Below, one piece after another: positions 8,250-16,516 of a DNA stretch of 64,000 bases (the stretch's first letter is position 1; every line of letters begins with the position of its first letter). Origin of the DNA: Candidatus Poribacteria bacterium (GTDB lineage Bacteria > Poribacteria > WGA-4E > WGA-3G). The notes beneath the pieces were generated by a model. It was not told where the DNA came from. It did no database searches and worked only from the letters and a program-made list of their open reading frames with translations. Made by a program: the position numbers and the translations under genes. Location of the stretch: contig JAJEET010000083.1 of NCBI GenBank assembly GCA_022820835.1, positions 1 to 64,000 on the forward strand, in the 5' to 3' direction.

Positions 8250-8252
8250 GCG

Positions 8253-9107
8253 TTAGTAGTCCTTAGCAGATGGAAACGGCTTCGGTTTCTGAGGGTTCTC
8301 AATCTTCATCTCAACGGTTTCCGGCGGAAACTGCGTGCAGACCACCGCATCCTTCATCACCCATCTGAAGTTGTGCCAGAACCGTTTGCTCGTCTTGACG
8401 ATTTTTGGGTTTGTATACACGCCAGCCACGGCAATACGACTCTGCTCAGTTTTGTTCGGCGGGCTATAGTGCCAAAGACTGCTGTGCCAGATGACGACAT
8501 CTCCTGTACCTAACTCAATATGGTGTACACCGTGCTTTTCGATCATTTCCTGAACGGCTTCGCGTGGTAGTTCGCCATGTATGCTATCGGGGTACAAGAC
8601 GTGTTCAATGATCTCGGTCTTGTGGCTGCCCGGTATGAATTGCATGCATCCATTTTCTTGTGTTGCGGGTTCGAGGGGTGTCCAGAAGTTGAAAGGTTCT
8701 GTTTCGCCGTCGCGCCAGAGTCCGTTGTCTTGGTGCCACGGTGTTGCACTGCCAGTGAGGGGCGGTTTGAGGAAGCAGCTATTGAATTTCATAATGATGT
8801 CATCGCCGAGAAAATAGCGTGCGATGTTGAGTATCTCAGCGGAGGCATGTATGTTATGCCATATCAAGGGTGCTTGTACGCAAAAGTTACTGAGTTTGCG
8901 ATAGCGTGCGATACGTCCTTGTGGCGAATCTTCCATGGGGTCCATAGGATCCATATCGACTTGTCCGGGATCGGGTAGCATAATGTGGTTGCGGATCACG
9001 CCGCGAAGTTCAGCTGCCAGCTCTTTGGATATAATATTACGAAGGATAAAGTAGCCTTCGTTCTCATACTGCGTTTTTTGTGCCTCGGTTGGTTGCCATT
9101 GTGTCAT
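8253..9107 (-). CDS. Phytanoyl-CoA dioxygenase (PhyH) family protein
   Basis: This 284-residue protein is a non-haem Fe(II)/2-oxoglutarate-dependent oxygenase. The iron-binding HxD is in TPWHQDNGLW, the distal His is in WHSSLWHYSPPNKT, and the 2-oxoglutarate-binding Arg is in the following SRIAV segment. The substrate is unknown, as this family is large and varied. I chose the ATG at 9107 because AGGTGAG precedes it with good spacing. A GTG at 9179 would add 24 residues read through a small inverted-repeat element. It is the first gene of a minus-strand operon with the sulfatase (3 bases away) and the peroxiredoxin-like gene. Confidence 0.88.
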   Translation of the reverse strand: MTQWQPTEAQKTQYENEGYFILRNIISKELAAELRGVIRNHIMLPDPGQVDMDPMDPMEDSPQGRIARYRKLSNFCVQAPLIWHNIHASAEILNIARYFLGDDIIMKFNSCFLKPPLTGSATPWHQDNGLWRDGETEPFNFWTPLEPATQENGCMQFIPGSHKTEIIEHVLYPDSIHGELPREAVQEMIEKHGVHHIELGTGDVVIWHSSLWHYSPPNKTEQSRIAVAGVYTNPKIVKTSKRFWHNFRWVMKDAVVCTQFPPETVEMKIENPQKPKPFPSAKDY

Positions 9108-9132
9108 TGTAATCTCACCTCTTCCAAAGTAG

Positions 9133-9236
9133 AAGGTAGAGGACTTACGCATTTTCCCATGATAACGGATGTCCAACACCTTGCAGGCGGGGTTTCAACC
9201 CCCTGCTGCAAAGGGGGCTGCGTAAGTCCTAAGGTA
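9133..9236. mobile_element. Miniature inverted-repeat element, family A, with flanking 6-bp repeats
   Basis: AGGACTTACGCA at 9140-9151 and its exact reverse complement at 9219-9230 bound a 91-bp element with no coding capacity. Inside is a GGGG/CCCC hairpin. The 6-mer AAGGTA lies on both sides (9133-9138 and 9231-9236), as expected for a target duplication. It sits just upstream of the PhyH gene, so it may carry or displace its promoter. Confidence 0.75.
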
Positions 9237-9318
9237 CACATTGTGTGCTATGGTAGCACGGAAACTCACGGCGTGCGTCCTGTTCCTTAAAATTCTATCA
9301 GATCGCGTGCGTCGTGAA

Positions 9319-9909
9319 TTACGCAAAAATGTCTTGAACGCGACACTGGAATCCTTCAACAACATCGCCGCCATCGAGCGTATCGGTTCCGTGTAAAAGG
9401 ACGAAATCCGCATTGGCCCGGTAGACTTCTACGGTTTCCCTGCGTGGGTTAATAACCCAAACCATCGCGCATCCGGCAGTTAACCATTCATCCACTTTCT
9501 CAGCAACCTCAGCATAAGTATCGTTTGGAGAGATGACTTCAATCGCCAAATCTGGTGCCCCCTCCCAATAGCCTCTGACAATACCTTGCTGTTCGATTGA
9601 TGACTGACAAACAAAGGCGGCATCTGGGGCGCGGACCGTATCAGGGTTTTGAGCAATCTTAAAACCTGTTTCGGCACCACACACATATCCTAATTGATGC
9701 GCTTTAACGTGGACGTTGAGTCTACTTCCAATTTCAGCAGCGTAGATGCCGTGCGCGAATCCGGCAGGGGGCATTTTTTGGAGTACTCCTTTCACGAGCT
9801 CATAACGGGTGCCGTCATTAGGCTGCTTAGCGAGATCATCAGCTGTTAAAAGGCTGTGCTGCGTCGCTGGTGATGTGGGTGTCGGTTGATTTAGTTCCAT
9901 GTTTGCCAC
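9319..9909 (-). CDS. Uma2 family (DUF820) nuclease-like protein
   Basis: The 196-residue protein has the Uma2 fold of the PD-(D/E)XK nuclease superfamily. It shows the N-terminal TADDLAKQPNDGTRYELVKG segment, the APDAAFV aspartate strand, and PDLAIEVISPNDT carrying the catalytic Glu, followed by EKVDEWLTAG and VWVINP. Uma2 proteins are very abundant in cyanobacteria and some other lineages. Their biological role is not settled. It stands alone between the small inverted-repeat element and a divergent UvrC-like gene. A second Uma2 domain occurs in the fusion protein at 47511. Confidence 0.85.
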   Translation of the reverse strand: MANMELNQPTPTSPATQHSLLTADDLAKQPNDGTRYELVKGVLQKMPPAGFAHGIYAAEIGSRLNVHVKAHQLGYVCGAETGFKIAQNPDTVRAPDAAFVCQSSIEQQGIVRGYWEGAPDLAIEVISPNDTYAEVAEKVDEWLTAGCAMVWVINPRRETVEVYRANADFVLLHGTDTLDGGDVVEGFQCRVQDIFA

Positions 9910-10051
9910 GGTGTTTCCCTCCTATTGTTGATATATGAGTGTAGCAGAAAAGAAAAAATGTGTCAAGGGTTCGGACGCGTCTTTTCTTCTTGAATCGTTT
10001 AGAAAAATATGATAAATTGAAATAAACAAATATGAATTTTTGAAGAGACCG

Positions 10052-10792
10052 ATGCTGACGCAAGAGATGGTAGCCGATATACCGTCAGATCCGGGGGTCT
10101 ACTTTTTTCGTGGAGCTACGGGGACGGTCCTCTATATCGGCAAGGCAAAATGTTTACGGAAACGGGTGCGTTCTTATCTCCATAAGGTGAAAAAACGCCC
10201 AAACAAAATCAAACGGCTTATCCGTTGGACGACCGATGTCCGGTTTCAGGTGTGTCGTTCTGAGCAGGAAGCACTCTTTTTAGAATCGCGGTTAATCCAA
10301 GAATATCAGCCGACTTATAACACCGCGATGAAACATGGACGGCAGGATTGGTATATTCGGATAGATGTTGGAGAGGACTTCCCGCGCCTTGATCGCGTCT
10401 CCGAAACATTGCCAGACGGAGCAAAATATTTCGGACCGTTGTCGAGCCGCCGCTGGACAGATGAAGCGATTGACGTATTACAGCGAATCTTTCCGGTTCG
10501 GACGTGTGAAGGCGAAATCGTACCGGAGCCTGGGTTTCGTGCCTGTTTCCAGTTCGAGTTAAAGCGGTGTGACGCGCCTTGCGCCGCACTGATTACGCGC
10601 AAAAATTACGGTGAGATAATCACGGATATTGTCGATCTCTTGGATGGTGAATACGAGAAAGTACAGAAGCGGCTGGTCTCTAAGCGGGATAACGCGTCGG
10701 AGGCACTTCAATTTGAACGCGCTGCCGCACTTCATAAGCAGCTACAACGGATCCAAAAAGTGTTCACCTTCTTAGATGTACACCGGCGGTGA
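10052..10792 (+). CDS. UvrC-like GIY-YIG protein without the C-terminal nuclease half
   Basis: The 246-residue protein matches the N-terminal half of UvrC. The GIY-YIG domain is at about residues 5-95 (DPGVYFFRGATGTVLYIGKAKCLRKRVRSY split by the usual spacing, with Glu in EALFLESRLIQEYQP). A cysteine-containing linker follows (CFQFELKRCDAPCAA), then a UVR helical hairpin at about 200-240 (ASEALQFERAAALHKQLQRI). Full UvrC is about 600 residues with an RNase H-like 5' nuclease and helix-hairpin-helix domains, all missing here. It may act like Cho, making only the 3' incision, or be a decayed paralogue. The start is placed at 10052 after GAAGAGA; a TTG at 10040 is also possible. The following 470 bases are non-coding. 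Confidence 0.85.
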   Translation: MLTQEMVADIPSDPGVYFFRGATGTVLYIGKAKCLRKRVRSYLHKVKKRPNKIKRLIRWTTDVRFQVCRSEQEALFLESRLIQEYQPTYNTAMKHGRQDWYIRIDVGEDFPRLDRVSETLPDGAKYFGPLSSRRWTDEAIDVLQRIFPVRTCEGEIVPEPGFRACFQFELKRCDAPCAALITRKNYGEIITDIVDLLDGEYEKVQKRLVSKRDNASEALQFERAAALHKQLQRIQKVFTFLDVHRR

Positions 10793-11021
10793 GTTCATAG
10801 CAATAGAAAAGGCTTCCAAGTAGGATATGCCGTTGGTTTCCTTGGCAAAATATTTGCCAATCCGCGAAATCCGTGAAAATCCGTGACTTGCGGTGTACTC
10901 GTCAAGTTCGGCTTCCCACACGCGGGAACCCAATTTACCTTCGCAGTGAGAATGCTTTACATTTGCGATCTGCATTCAGATAACGATCAACAAAATATTT
11001 ATGCTGTTACAGCATTTTTCT

Positions 11022-11050
11022 TTGACAGGACTACCGGAACTTGTTATAAT
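11022..11050 (+). promoter_or_regulatory. Consensus sigma70 promoter for the AAA+ gene
   Basis: TTGACA at 11022-11027, a spacer of exactly 17 bases, and TATAAT at 11045-11050. Both hexamers are perfect. The palindrome at 11001-11015 lies just upstream and could be an operator or the end of the uvrC-like transcript. Confidence 0.85.
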
Positions 11051-11158
11051 ATTCTAAATCTTCGTGCGGGGAAGAGTAAAGTGCGGAACGCAATATTAGC
11101 GTTTAAAGCGAATGGGTTCATGTCGCTTTTACCAAGTTATTTTCTGCGCACTTGGGTT

Positions 11159-11180
11159 GGACGAGGCACGAGTCTCGTCC
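11159..11180. repeat. Palindrome GGACGAG...CTCGTCC
   Basis: GGACGAG (11159-11165) pairs with CTCGTCC (11174-11180) around 8 bases. It lies in the leader of the AAA+ gene and resembles the palindrome core at 51971-51993. Confidence 0.6.
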
Positions 11181-11265
11181 TCTCACGCGTTTACGAAATG
11201 GCTTTTGGTCGCCATCTATACCATATCTATCTACAAAAAATTCACACACAGTAGCGGAGAAAACG

Positions 11266-13086
11266 ATGTTTTGGGATGAAGTCAAAAAACACTACGAGGC
11301 AGGTTCCGCCCACCAATTTCTGCTCCATTTCAATGTAGATGACCTGATATACGATGAAGTCTACGGCCACTTGCCTACGGTAAACTATCTTATGGAACAA
11401 CTCAACGTCTTAGGTTGTGAGCTCGTTCTCGGATATAATATGGTGCAAGGCATTTATCATCCGAATATTGGGGGGTGGAGAAATAGGCAGAAAATGCTCG
11501 GACTTATTCCACAGGACCATAAAGAGGAAGACGTGAAAAATCAACGTCCGAGAATTAATTCACGGCTAGCGTTCCATGAACCCCATAAAGATCCTTTCTT
11601 TCAGATGGAACCGGTCCCTTCCCCTGACCTACGGAAAAAATTAAATCATCTGTTTCGGCAAGGGAGAACGAGAGTCGGCTTGGTTATCGATATGCTCGAG
11701 CAGCTCATACGGAACCATCCATCCCTGACCGATGCCGTTGCGGATGAAACACAACGTTTGTTTAATCAGATCCAAAATTGGGCACCCGATCTTGAGATAC
11801 GAAGGAACAAGCATATCATCCTGCTTGTCACTCGTAACACATCTGACATACACCCGAATCTAACCGTGCAACCAGAAATACCGATGATCGTAATTCCGTT
11901 CCCGGACTATGAGGAACGCCTGCGGCTTATTGAACATCTCCATGACACCGCGGATGGGGCATCACAGATGCGTAAAACGCTCGGTAATAATAGTGAGCGT
12001 GAAGCGTTGGCACGCGAAACAGTCGGACTCAATCTATTCGGTGTCCACGATGTTGTCCAACAGGCTGTCGCTGGGGCGCAGAAAGTTGGCGGGCAACCGC
12101 TCCTTGGATATCGCCGTGAGAGTCTCAGAACCTTCAGTCACGGTGTCCTCGAACTCGGTGAAACGCATCCGGGGCCCGCTGACGACGGTTGGTATATCAT
12201 GCGGACAATTAGAGATATAGCGGATGGCATAAAGAACCAAGACCTGCGACGCGTGCCGCGAGGGATGCTATGCCTCGGCCCCCCTGGTACGAGCAAGGCT
12301 TACGCCGCACGCGTACTCGCAGGTGAGGCGGGTATACCTCTCGTTCAACTCCGTTACGCCAGCCAAGTCGGTGAAGTAACGCTTAATATCAATGATAACG
12401 GGAATTCTTATGAACGGAACTTAAACGCAGCCCTCAACTATATACGCAGCATCGCGCCGGTCGTCGTGTTTATGGATGAAATTGAACAAGCATCACCGCA
12501 TACAGCGATGCACCCGGATGAACTTGATCAAACCATGCCTCACGCACTTGTAAATGCTATAAGTGACGCGTCACTGCAAGGCAGGGTGGTTTGGGTCGGT
12601 GCATCACAGCGACCAGACTTAATGCCGCCGATCTTTCGACGGTTTGGTATTTTTGATACCAAACTCATCATGTTGCCACCTACCAGTGAAGGACGAGTTA
12701 TAATCCTGAGAATATTTTGCCAAGGACAAACGTCAGGCAACATCAATTTTCGGGCACTCGTCGGGGGTTCGGAGACTGACGGGTTGACTTGGCGGGACCT
12801 GTTAATTATCGTTCAACGCGCGAATAACTTTGCGAGACGGAACAATCGAGATCGAATGACAGAAAACGACCTACGTCAAGCACTCAACGACTTTATACCC
12901 GATTACTCACGCGAGATGCAAACCTTCATGGGGTTATTGGCACTACGCGAAGCGAACTCACGTATGATGGTTCCTGACGGATTATTGCCAGAATACCAAG
13001 AATTTGTTGAAGGGAACCGGATTGACAAAACAGCAATTAATAAGCGTTTGATGGAACTCAGCGATCAACTCGGATTGCACGATTGA
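11266..13086 (+). CDS. AAA+ ATPase with a degenerate N-terminal module
   Basis: The 606-residue protein has a recognisable C-terminal AAA+ domain. It contains a Walker A-like GMLCLGPPGTSKAYAAR, Walker B VVVFMDEIEQA, a sensor-like region VVWVGASQRPDLM and an arginine-finger-like RRFG. The residue after the Walker A lysine is Ala, not Ser/Thr, which is unusual. The N-terminal half (about 1-290) has the strand order of a second AAA fold (VGLVIDMLEQLI, HIILLVTRNTSDIHP) but no P-loop. This layout resembles Ycf46-like or other tandem AAA proteins, but I cannot name it. The start at 11266 follows GGAG. A long leader with a consensus promoter precedes it. accD begins 8 bases after its stop, so the two are co-transcribed. 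Confidence 0.75.
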   Translation: MFWDEVKKHYEAGSAHQFLLHFNVDDLIYDEVYGHLPTVNYLMEQLNVLGCELVLGYNMVQGIYHPNIGGWRNRQKMLGLIPQDHKEEDVKNQRPRINSRLAFHEPHKDPFFQMEPVPSPDLRKKLNHLFRQGRTRVGLVIDMLEQLIRNHPSLTDAVADETQRLFNQIQNWAPDLEIRRNKHIILLVTRNTSDIHPNLTVQPEIPMIVIPFPDYEERLRLIEHLHDTADGASQMRKTLGNNSEREALARETVGLNLFGVHDVVQQAVAGAQKVGGQPLLGYRRESLRTFSHGVLELGETHPGPADDGWYIMRTIRDIADGIKNQDLRRVPRGMLCLGPPGTSKAYAARVLAGEAGIPLVQLRYASQVGEVTLNINDNGNSYERNLNAALNYIRSIAPVVVFMDEIEQASPHTAMHPDELDQTMPHALVNAISDASLQGRVVWVGASQRPDLMPPIFRRFGIFDTKLIMLPPTSEGRVIILRIFCQGQTSGNINFRALVGGSETDGLTWRDLLIIVQRANNFARRNNRDRMTENDLRQALNDFIPDYSREMQTFMGLLALREANSRMMVPDGLLPEYQEFVEGNRIDKTAINKRLMELSDQLGLHD

Positions 13087-13094
13087 GAGGAAAA

Positions 13095-13868
13095 ATGCCT
13101 GAAATTTCAGAGACAATTTCGTGTAGAAATTGCGACGCACAAATTCCAACGGAGACCTTCACCAAAAACCTGAAAGTGTGTCCGCACTGCGACTATCACC
13201 ACTACATGAGCGCTTACGAGCGGCTCAGCCTCATCGTGGACCAGGGCACCTTCGAGGAATACGACGCAAATCTCTATTCTATTGATTCCTTGGAGTTCCC
13301 CGAATATCCAGAGAAACTCGAAAGGGATGTCGCAAAAACGGGACTCAGGTCTGAAATGCTCTCCGGTATCGCTGAAATTGGTGGTTACCGGACGGCTATC
13401 GCGATTGGGGATGTCGGATTTATTGGTGGAACGTGCGGTTCTGTCATCGGTGAAAAAGTCACGCGGTGTATTGAACGCGCCCTTGAAAACAGATTGCCGT
13501 TAGTCGTGGTTTCAGTCAGTGGCGGCATGCGGATGCAGGAGGGTACGCTCGCCCTGATGCAGATGGCGAAAACCGCTGCTGCTTGCGCTGAATACGCCAA
13601 AAATGGCATCTTTTATATCTCTGTCGTCACCGATCCAACGTTCGGTGGTGCGACTGCGAGTTATACATCGCTCGGTGATGTAATCATCGCTGAACCCGGG
13701 GCACGCATCGGTTTCGCTGGTCCCTTAGCCGTCGCCAGTCTCCGAGAAGAACTGCCTGAAAACTTTCAAAAGGCGGAATCTTTATTGACGCACGGCTTTA
13801 TTGACGCGATCGTCCACCGAACCGATATGCGGCAGCTCCTGAAAGATTTAATCGATTTTGCATCCTAA
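13095..13868 (+). CDS. accD: Acetyl-CoA carboxylase carboxyltransferase subunit beta
   Basis: The 257-residue protein carries the AccD zinc ribbon near the start (CRNC and CPHC, 15 residues apart). The crotonase-fold carboxyltransferase domain follows, with GGTCGSVIGEK, VVVSVSGGMRMQEGTLALMQM split across its signature, and SVVTDPTFGGATASY. AccA and AccD together transfer the carboxyl group from biotin to acetyl-CoA in fatty acid synthesis. The start at 13095 follows GAGAGG. It follows the AAA+ gene by 8 bases; accA is not next to it. Confidence 0.95.
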   Translation: MPEISETISCRNCDAQIPTETFTKNLKVCPHCDYHHYMSAYERLSLIVDQGTFEEYDANLYSIDSLEFPEYPEKLERDVAKTGLRSEMLSGIAEIGGYRTAIAIGDVGFIGGTCGSVIGEKVTRCIERALENRLPLVVVSVSGGMRMQEGTLALMQMAKTAAACAEYAKNGIFYISVVTDPTFGGATASYTSLGDVIIAEPGARIGFAGPLAVASLREELPENFQKAESLLTHGFIDAIVHRTDMRQLLKDLIDFAS

Positions 13869-14091
13869 TAAACTGTCTAATCAGGGACGTATGAAACCGT
13901 TATCAGCATGAGTCGTTAATAAAGTGTGTCGTTATCGCATCATCTCGAACTTTCAGACGAACGCCTGTCAGTGCGGCATGTCTTATGCTTTTTTGTTTTT
14001 AACGACGAATTTGCTGATACTAAACCTAATATTGTTGCACACCCAGCCCGTGCAACTACCAACAAATAAATAAAAATAATAGGAATCAAAC

Positions 14092-16377
14092 ATGTCGAAG
14101 TCACTCGTCGTTGTTGAATCGCCGGCGAAAGCGAAGACCATCAAAAAGATTTTGGGTAAGGATTATATTGTTGATTCTTCTGTTGGGCACATTCGGGACC
14201 TACCGAAGAATGATCTTGGTGTTGATATCGACAACGCCTTTACGCCGAAGTATGTACTTATTCACGGGAAAGGCAAGGTCGTGAAGGCACTTCAGAGTGA
14301 GGCGCGCAAGGTTGACAACATATATCTTGCTGCAGACCCTGATCGTGAGGGTGAAGCCATCTGCTGGCACCTCGCTGAAGAACTGAAGAAAGCAAAAAAG
14401 CCTATCCACCGGATAATCTATAACGAAGTCACAAAAAGTGCAATCTTAGAGGCGATCAAAAAACCGGGTGAGATCAATATGTCACTCGTTGATGCACAAC
14501 AGGCGCGCCGCGTTTTGGACCGCCTCATCGGATGGAAAATTAGCCCTATTTTGTGGAGTAGCGTCAAGCCTGGACTGAGCGCAGGCAGAGTCCAATCTGT
14601 TGCCGTCCGACTGATATGTGAACGCGAAGCAGAAATTGAAGCGTTCAAACCTGTAGAATACTGGACGCTCACCGCAACGCTTACGCCTCTTAAAAATGAG
14701 AATGCATTTCCCGCTAAATTACATAAAATTGGAACGAAAAAAGGTGAAATTAACAATTACGGATTCCGCATAGACGAAACGCGGGCAAAAGAGATCGCCG
14801 AAGACGCAAAAACACACGATTATGTCGTCGAGAAAGTCGAGAAAAGAGAGCGGAAACAGAGACCTGTCCCGCCGTTTATTACAAGTACGCTACAACAGGA
14901 AGCGTCTCGAAAACTCCGTTTTTCTGCTAAAAAAACGATGCTTGTGGCACAACAACTCTATGAAGGGTTAGAAATCGGAAACGAGGGGTCGGTTGGACTT
15001 ATTACCTATATGCGTACCGATTCGACGCGTATCGCCCAAGAGGCAACCGCTGCCGCACGAGACTACATTAAGACGACTTATGGAACAGAATATCTGCCAA
15101 GTCGTACCGTGAGCTATCGCAGCAAAAAGGGAGCACAAGACGCACACGAAGCGATCCGTCCGACCCTGCCGTTACGCACTCCAACAGAATTAAAACCACA
15201 TTTGAACAAGGATCAGTATAATCTTTATGAACTTATCTGGAAACGTTTCATCGCGTGTCAGATGAATCCGGTTATCCTGGATGCAACAACGATTGACATC
15301 AAAGCAGGTCCTTATCTGTTTCGCGCCACCGGTTCCGTGATCAAGTTTGATGGGTTCAGACGTATCTATATGGAAGGTGAAGATGACAGGCCTGCTGACG
15401 AAAGTGAATCGGGTGAAGAGAATGCTATTTTACCTATTGTTAAGGAAGGCGAGACGCTTAACCTGCGCAAATTAGAACCGAAGCAGCACTATACGCAACC
15501 GCCACCGCGCTACAACGAAGCAACGCTCGTCAAGATGCTGGAAGCCAAAGAAATCGGACGCCCCAGTACCTACGCCTCTATTCTATCAACCATTCAAGGC
15601 AGAGAATATGTGACCAAAGAACGCGGACGGTTGATACCTACAGATGTCGGCAGACTCGTCAACCATCTCTTGGTTCACGGGTTCCCTAACATTCTGGATG
15701 TTGAATTCACGGCAAAAATGGAAGAACAGTTAGATACTATCGCTGATGGAAAAGTGGATTGGACGCAAACTTTGGGGCAGTTTTATCCAGAATTTCAAGA
15801 TGCCCTCGAGAAAGCACCCGACGAAATGTACAAAGCTCGAAAAGCGATGGAAGAAGAGTCCGATGAGAAATGCGATAAATGTGGCGGGAACATGATCGTC
15901 AAATGGGGGAAATATGGACGGTTCCTCGGATGCGCCAACTACCCAGAGTGTACGAATATTAAATCCTTAAACGCAGATGACACCCCTGCCCCGGAACCGG
16001 AAATAACCGACACGCCATGCGACAAGTGCGGTGAACCGATGGTTATCAAAACGAGCCGCGTCGGCGGTAAATTTTTATCGTGTAGTGGGTACCCCAAATG
16101 CAAAAATGCCAAACCGCTACCAATGGGCATAGATTGTCCTGAATCCGATTGCGATGGTTACCTCGGTGAGCGTCGCAGCCGGCGCGGAAAAGTATTTTAC
16201 GGGTGCAGTAACTATCCGAAATGTGAATTCTCGCTATGGGATAAACCTATAAAAGAACCGTGCCCAAAATGCAACGCACCGTTTCTCGTTGAAAAAACCA
16301 GAAAACCGAGAGGCAGCGAGACACCCATCATCACAGTCAGCTGCCGCTCATCAGATTGTGATTACATAAAGGAATAA
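14092..16377 (+). CDS. topA: DNA topoisomerase I (type IA)
   Basis: The 761-residue enzyme relaxes negative supercoils by a transient 5' phosphotyrosine link. The TOPRIM domain is at the N-terminus (VVESPAKAKTIKKIL, with the acidic ADPDREGEAI motif). SAGRVQSVAVRLI and the active-site LITYMRTDST (tyrosine about residue 306) follow. The C-terminus has four zinc-ribbon modules: three of the topoisomerase CxxC...CxxYPxC kind and a final CPKC...CRSSDC. Length and order are normal for TopA. It stands alone, 223 bases after accD. A hairpin at 16411-16441 lies just after its stop. Confidence 0.97.
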   Translation: MSKSLVVVESPAKAKTIKKILGKDYIVDSSVGHIRDLPKNDLGVDIDNAFTPKYVLIHGKGKVVKALQSEARKVDNIYLAADPDREGEAICWHLAEELKKAKKPIHRIIYNEVTKSAILEAIKKPGEINMSLVDAQQARRVLDRLIGWKISPILWSSVKPGLSAGRVQSVAVRLICEREAEIEAFKPVEYWTLTATLTPLKNENAFPAKLHKIGTKKGEINNYGFRIDETRAKEIAEDAKTHDYVVEKVEKRERKQRPVPPFITSTLQQEASRKLRFSAKKTMLVAQQLYEGLEIGNEGSVGLITYMRTDSTRIAQEATAAARDYIKTTYGTEYLPSRTVSYRSKKGAQDAHEAIRPTLPLRTPTELKPHLNKDQYNLYELIWKRFIACQMNPVILDATTIDIKAGPYLFRATGSVIKFDGFRRIYMEGEDDRPADESESGEENAILPIVKEGETLNLRKLEPKQHYTQPPPRYNEATLVKMLEAKEIGRPSTYASILSTIQGREYVTKERGRLIPTDVGRLVNHLLVHGFPNILDVEFTAKMEEQLDTIADGKVDWTQTLGQFYPEFQDALEKAPDEMYKARKAMEEESDEKCDKCGGNMIVKWGKYGRFLGCANYPECTNIKSLNADDTPAPEPEITDTPCDKCGEPMVIKTSRVGGKFLSCSGYPKCKNAKPLPMGIDCPESDCDGYLGERRSRRGKVFYGCSNYPKCEFSLWDKPIKEPCPKCNAPFLVEKTRKPRGSETPIITVSCRSSDCDYIKE

Positions 16378-16410
16378 CTATCCGTTTTCAATAGTTATAA
16401 GTTAATCTCT

Positions 16411-16441
16411 TGTGGTGGTTACTCTTGCTGTATCCGCCACA
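16411..16441 (+). terminator. Possible terminator hairpin after topA
   Basis: TGTGGTGG at 16411-16418 pairs with CCGCCACA at 16434-16441 with one G-T wobble and a 15-base loop. No clean T-run follows, so intrinsic termination is doubtful. Confidence 0.3.
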
Positions 16442-16475
16442 GAAAACCTCTTTAACTGACGACTGATAACTGAAA

Positions 16476-16496
16476 GATTTTTTCGTAGAAAAAATC
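16476..16496. repeat. Perfect 9-bp hairpin just upstream of ftsE
   Basis: GATTTTTTC at 16476-16484 pairs with GAAAAAATC at 16488-16496 around GTA. It lies 20 bases before the ftsE start, next to AACTGA-like short repeats (16454-16472 and 16500-16507). It could be a regulatory hairpin or part of a repeat cluster. Confidence 0.5.
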
Positions 16497-16516
16497 GTAC
16501 TGAAAACTATAAAAAA

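Larger units (their letters stand above)
10793..11265. other. Non-coding stretch with promoter and several hairpins
   Basis: No convincing gene lies here; the open frames have no family resemblance. The stretch holds a palindrome at 11001-11015 (ATGCT/AGCAT followed by T-rich sequence), a consensus promoter at 11022-11050, a hairpin at 11105-11129 (AAAGCGA/TCGCTTT) and a palindrome at 11159-11180. The AAA+ gene therefore has an untranslated leader of about 200 bases. Confidence 0.6.

Noticed and set aside
8004..8513. Long plus-strand frames opposite the sulfatase and PhyH genes
   Set aside because: They are antisense to well-supported enzymes and show no domain of their own.
9108..9179. 24-residue N-terminal extension of the PhyH protein
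   Set aside because: It is encoded across a mobile inverted-repeat end and starts with GTG, whereas the ATG at 9107 has a good Shine-Dalgarno sequence.
10883..11254. Open frame of about 120 codons before the AAA+ gene
   Set aside because: It runs through the consensus promoter and two palindromes, has no ribosome binding site and resembles no family.
13970..14000. Terminator after accD (GCAT...ATGC followed by T-rich sequence)
   Set aside because: The stem is only four base pairs, too weak to support.
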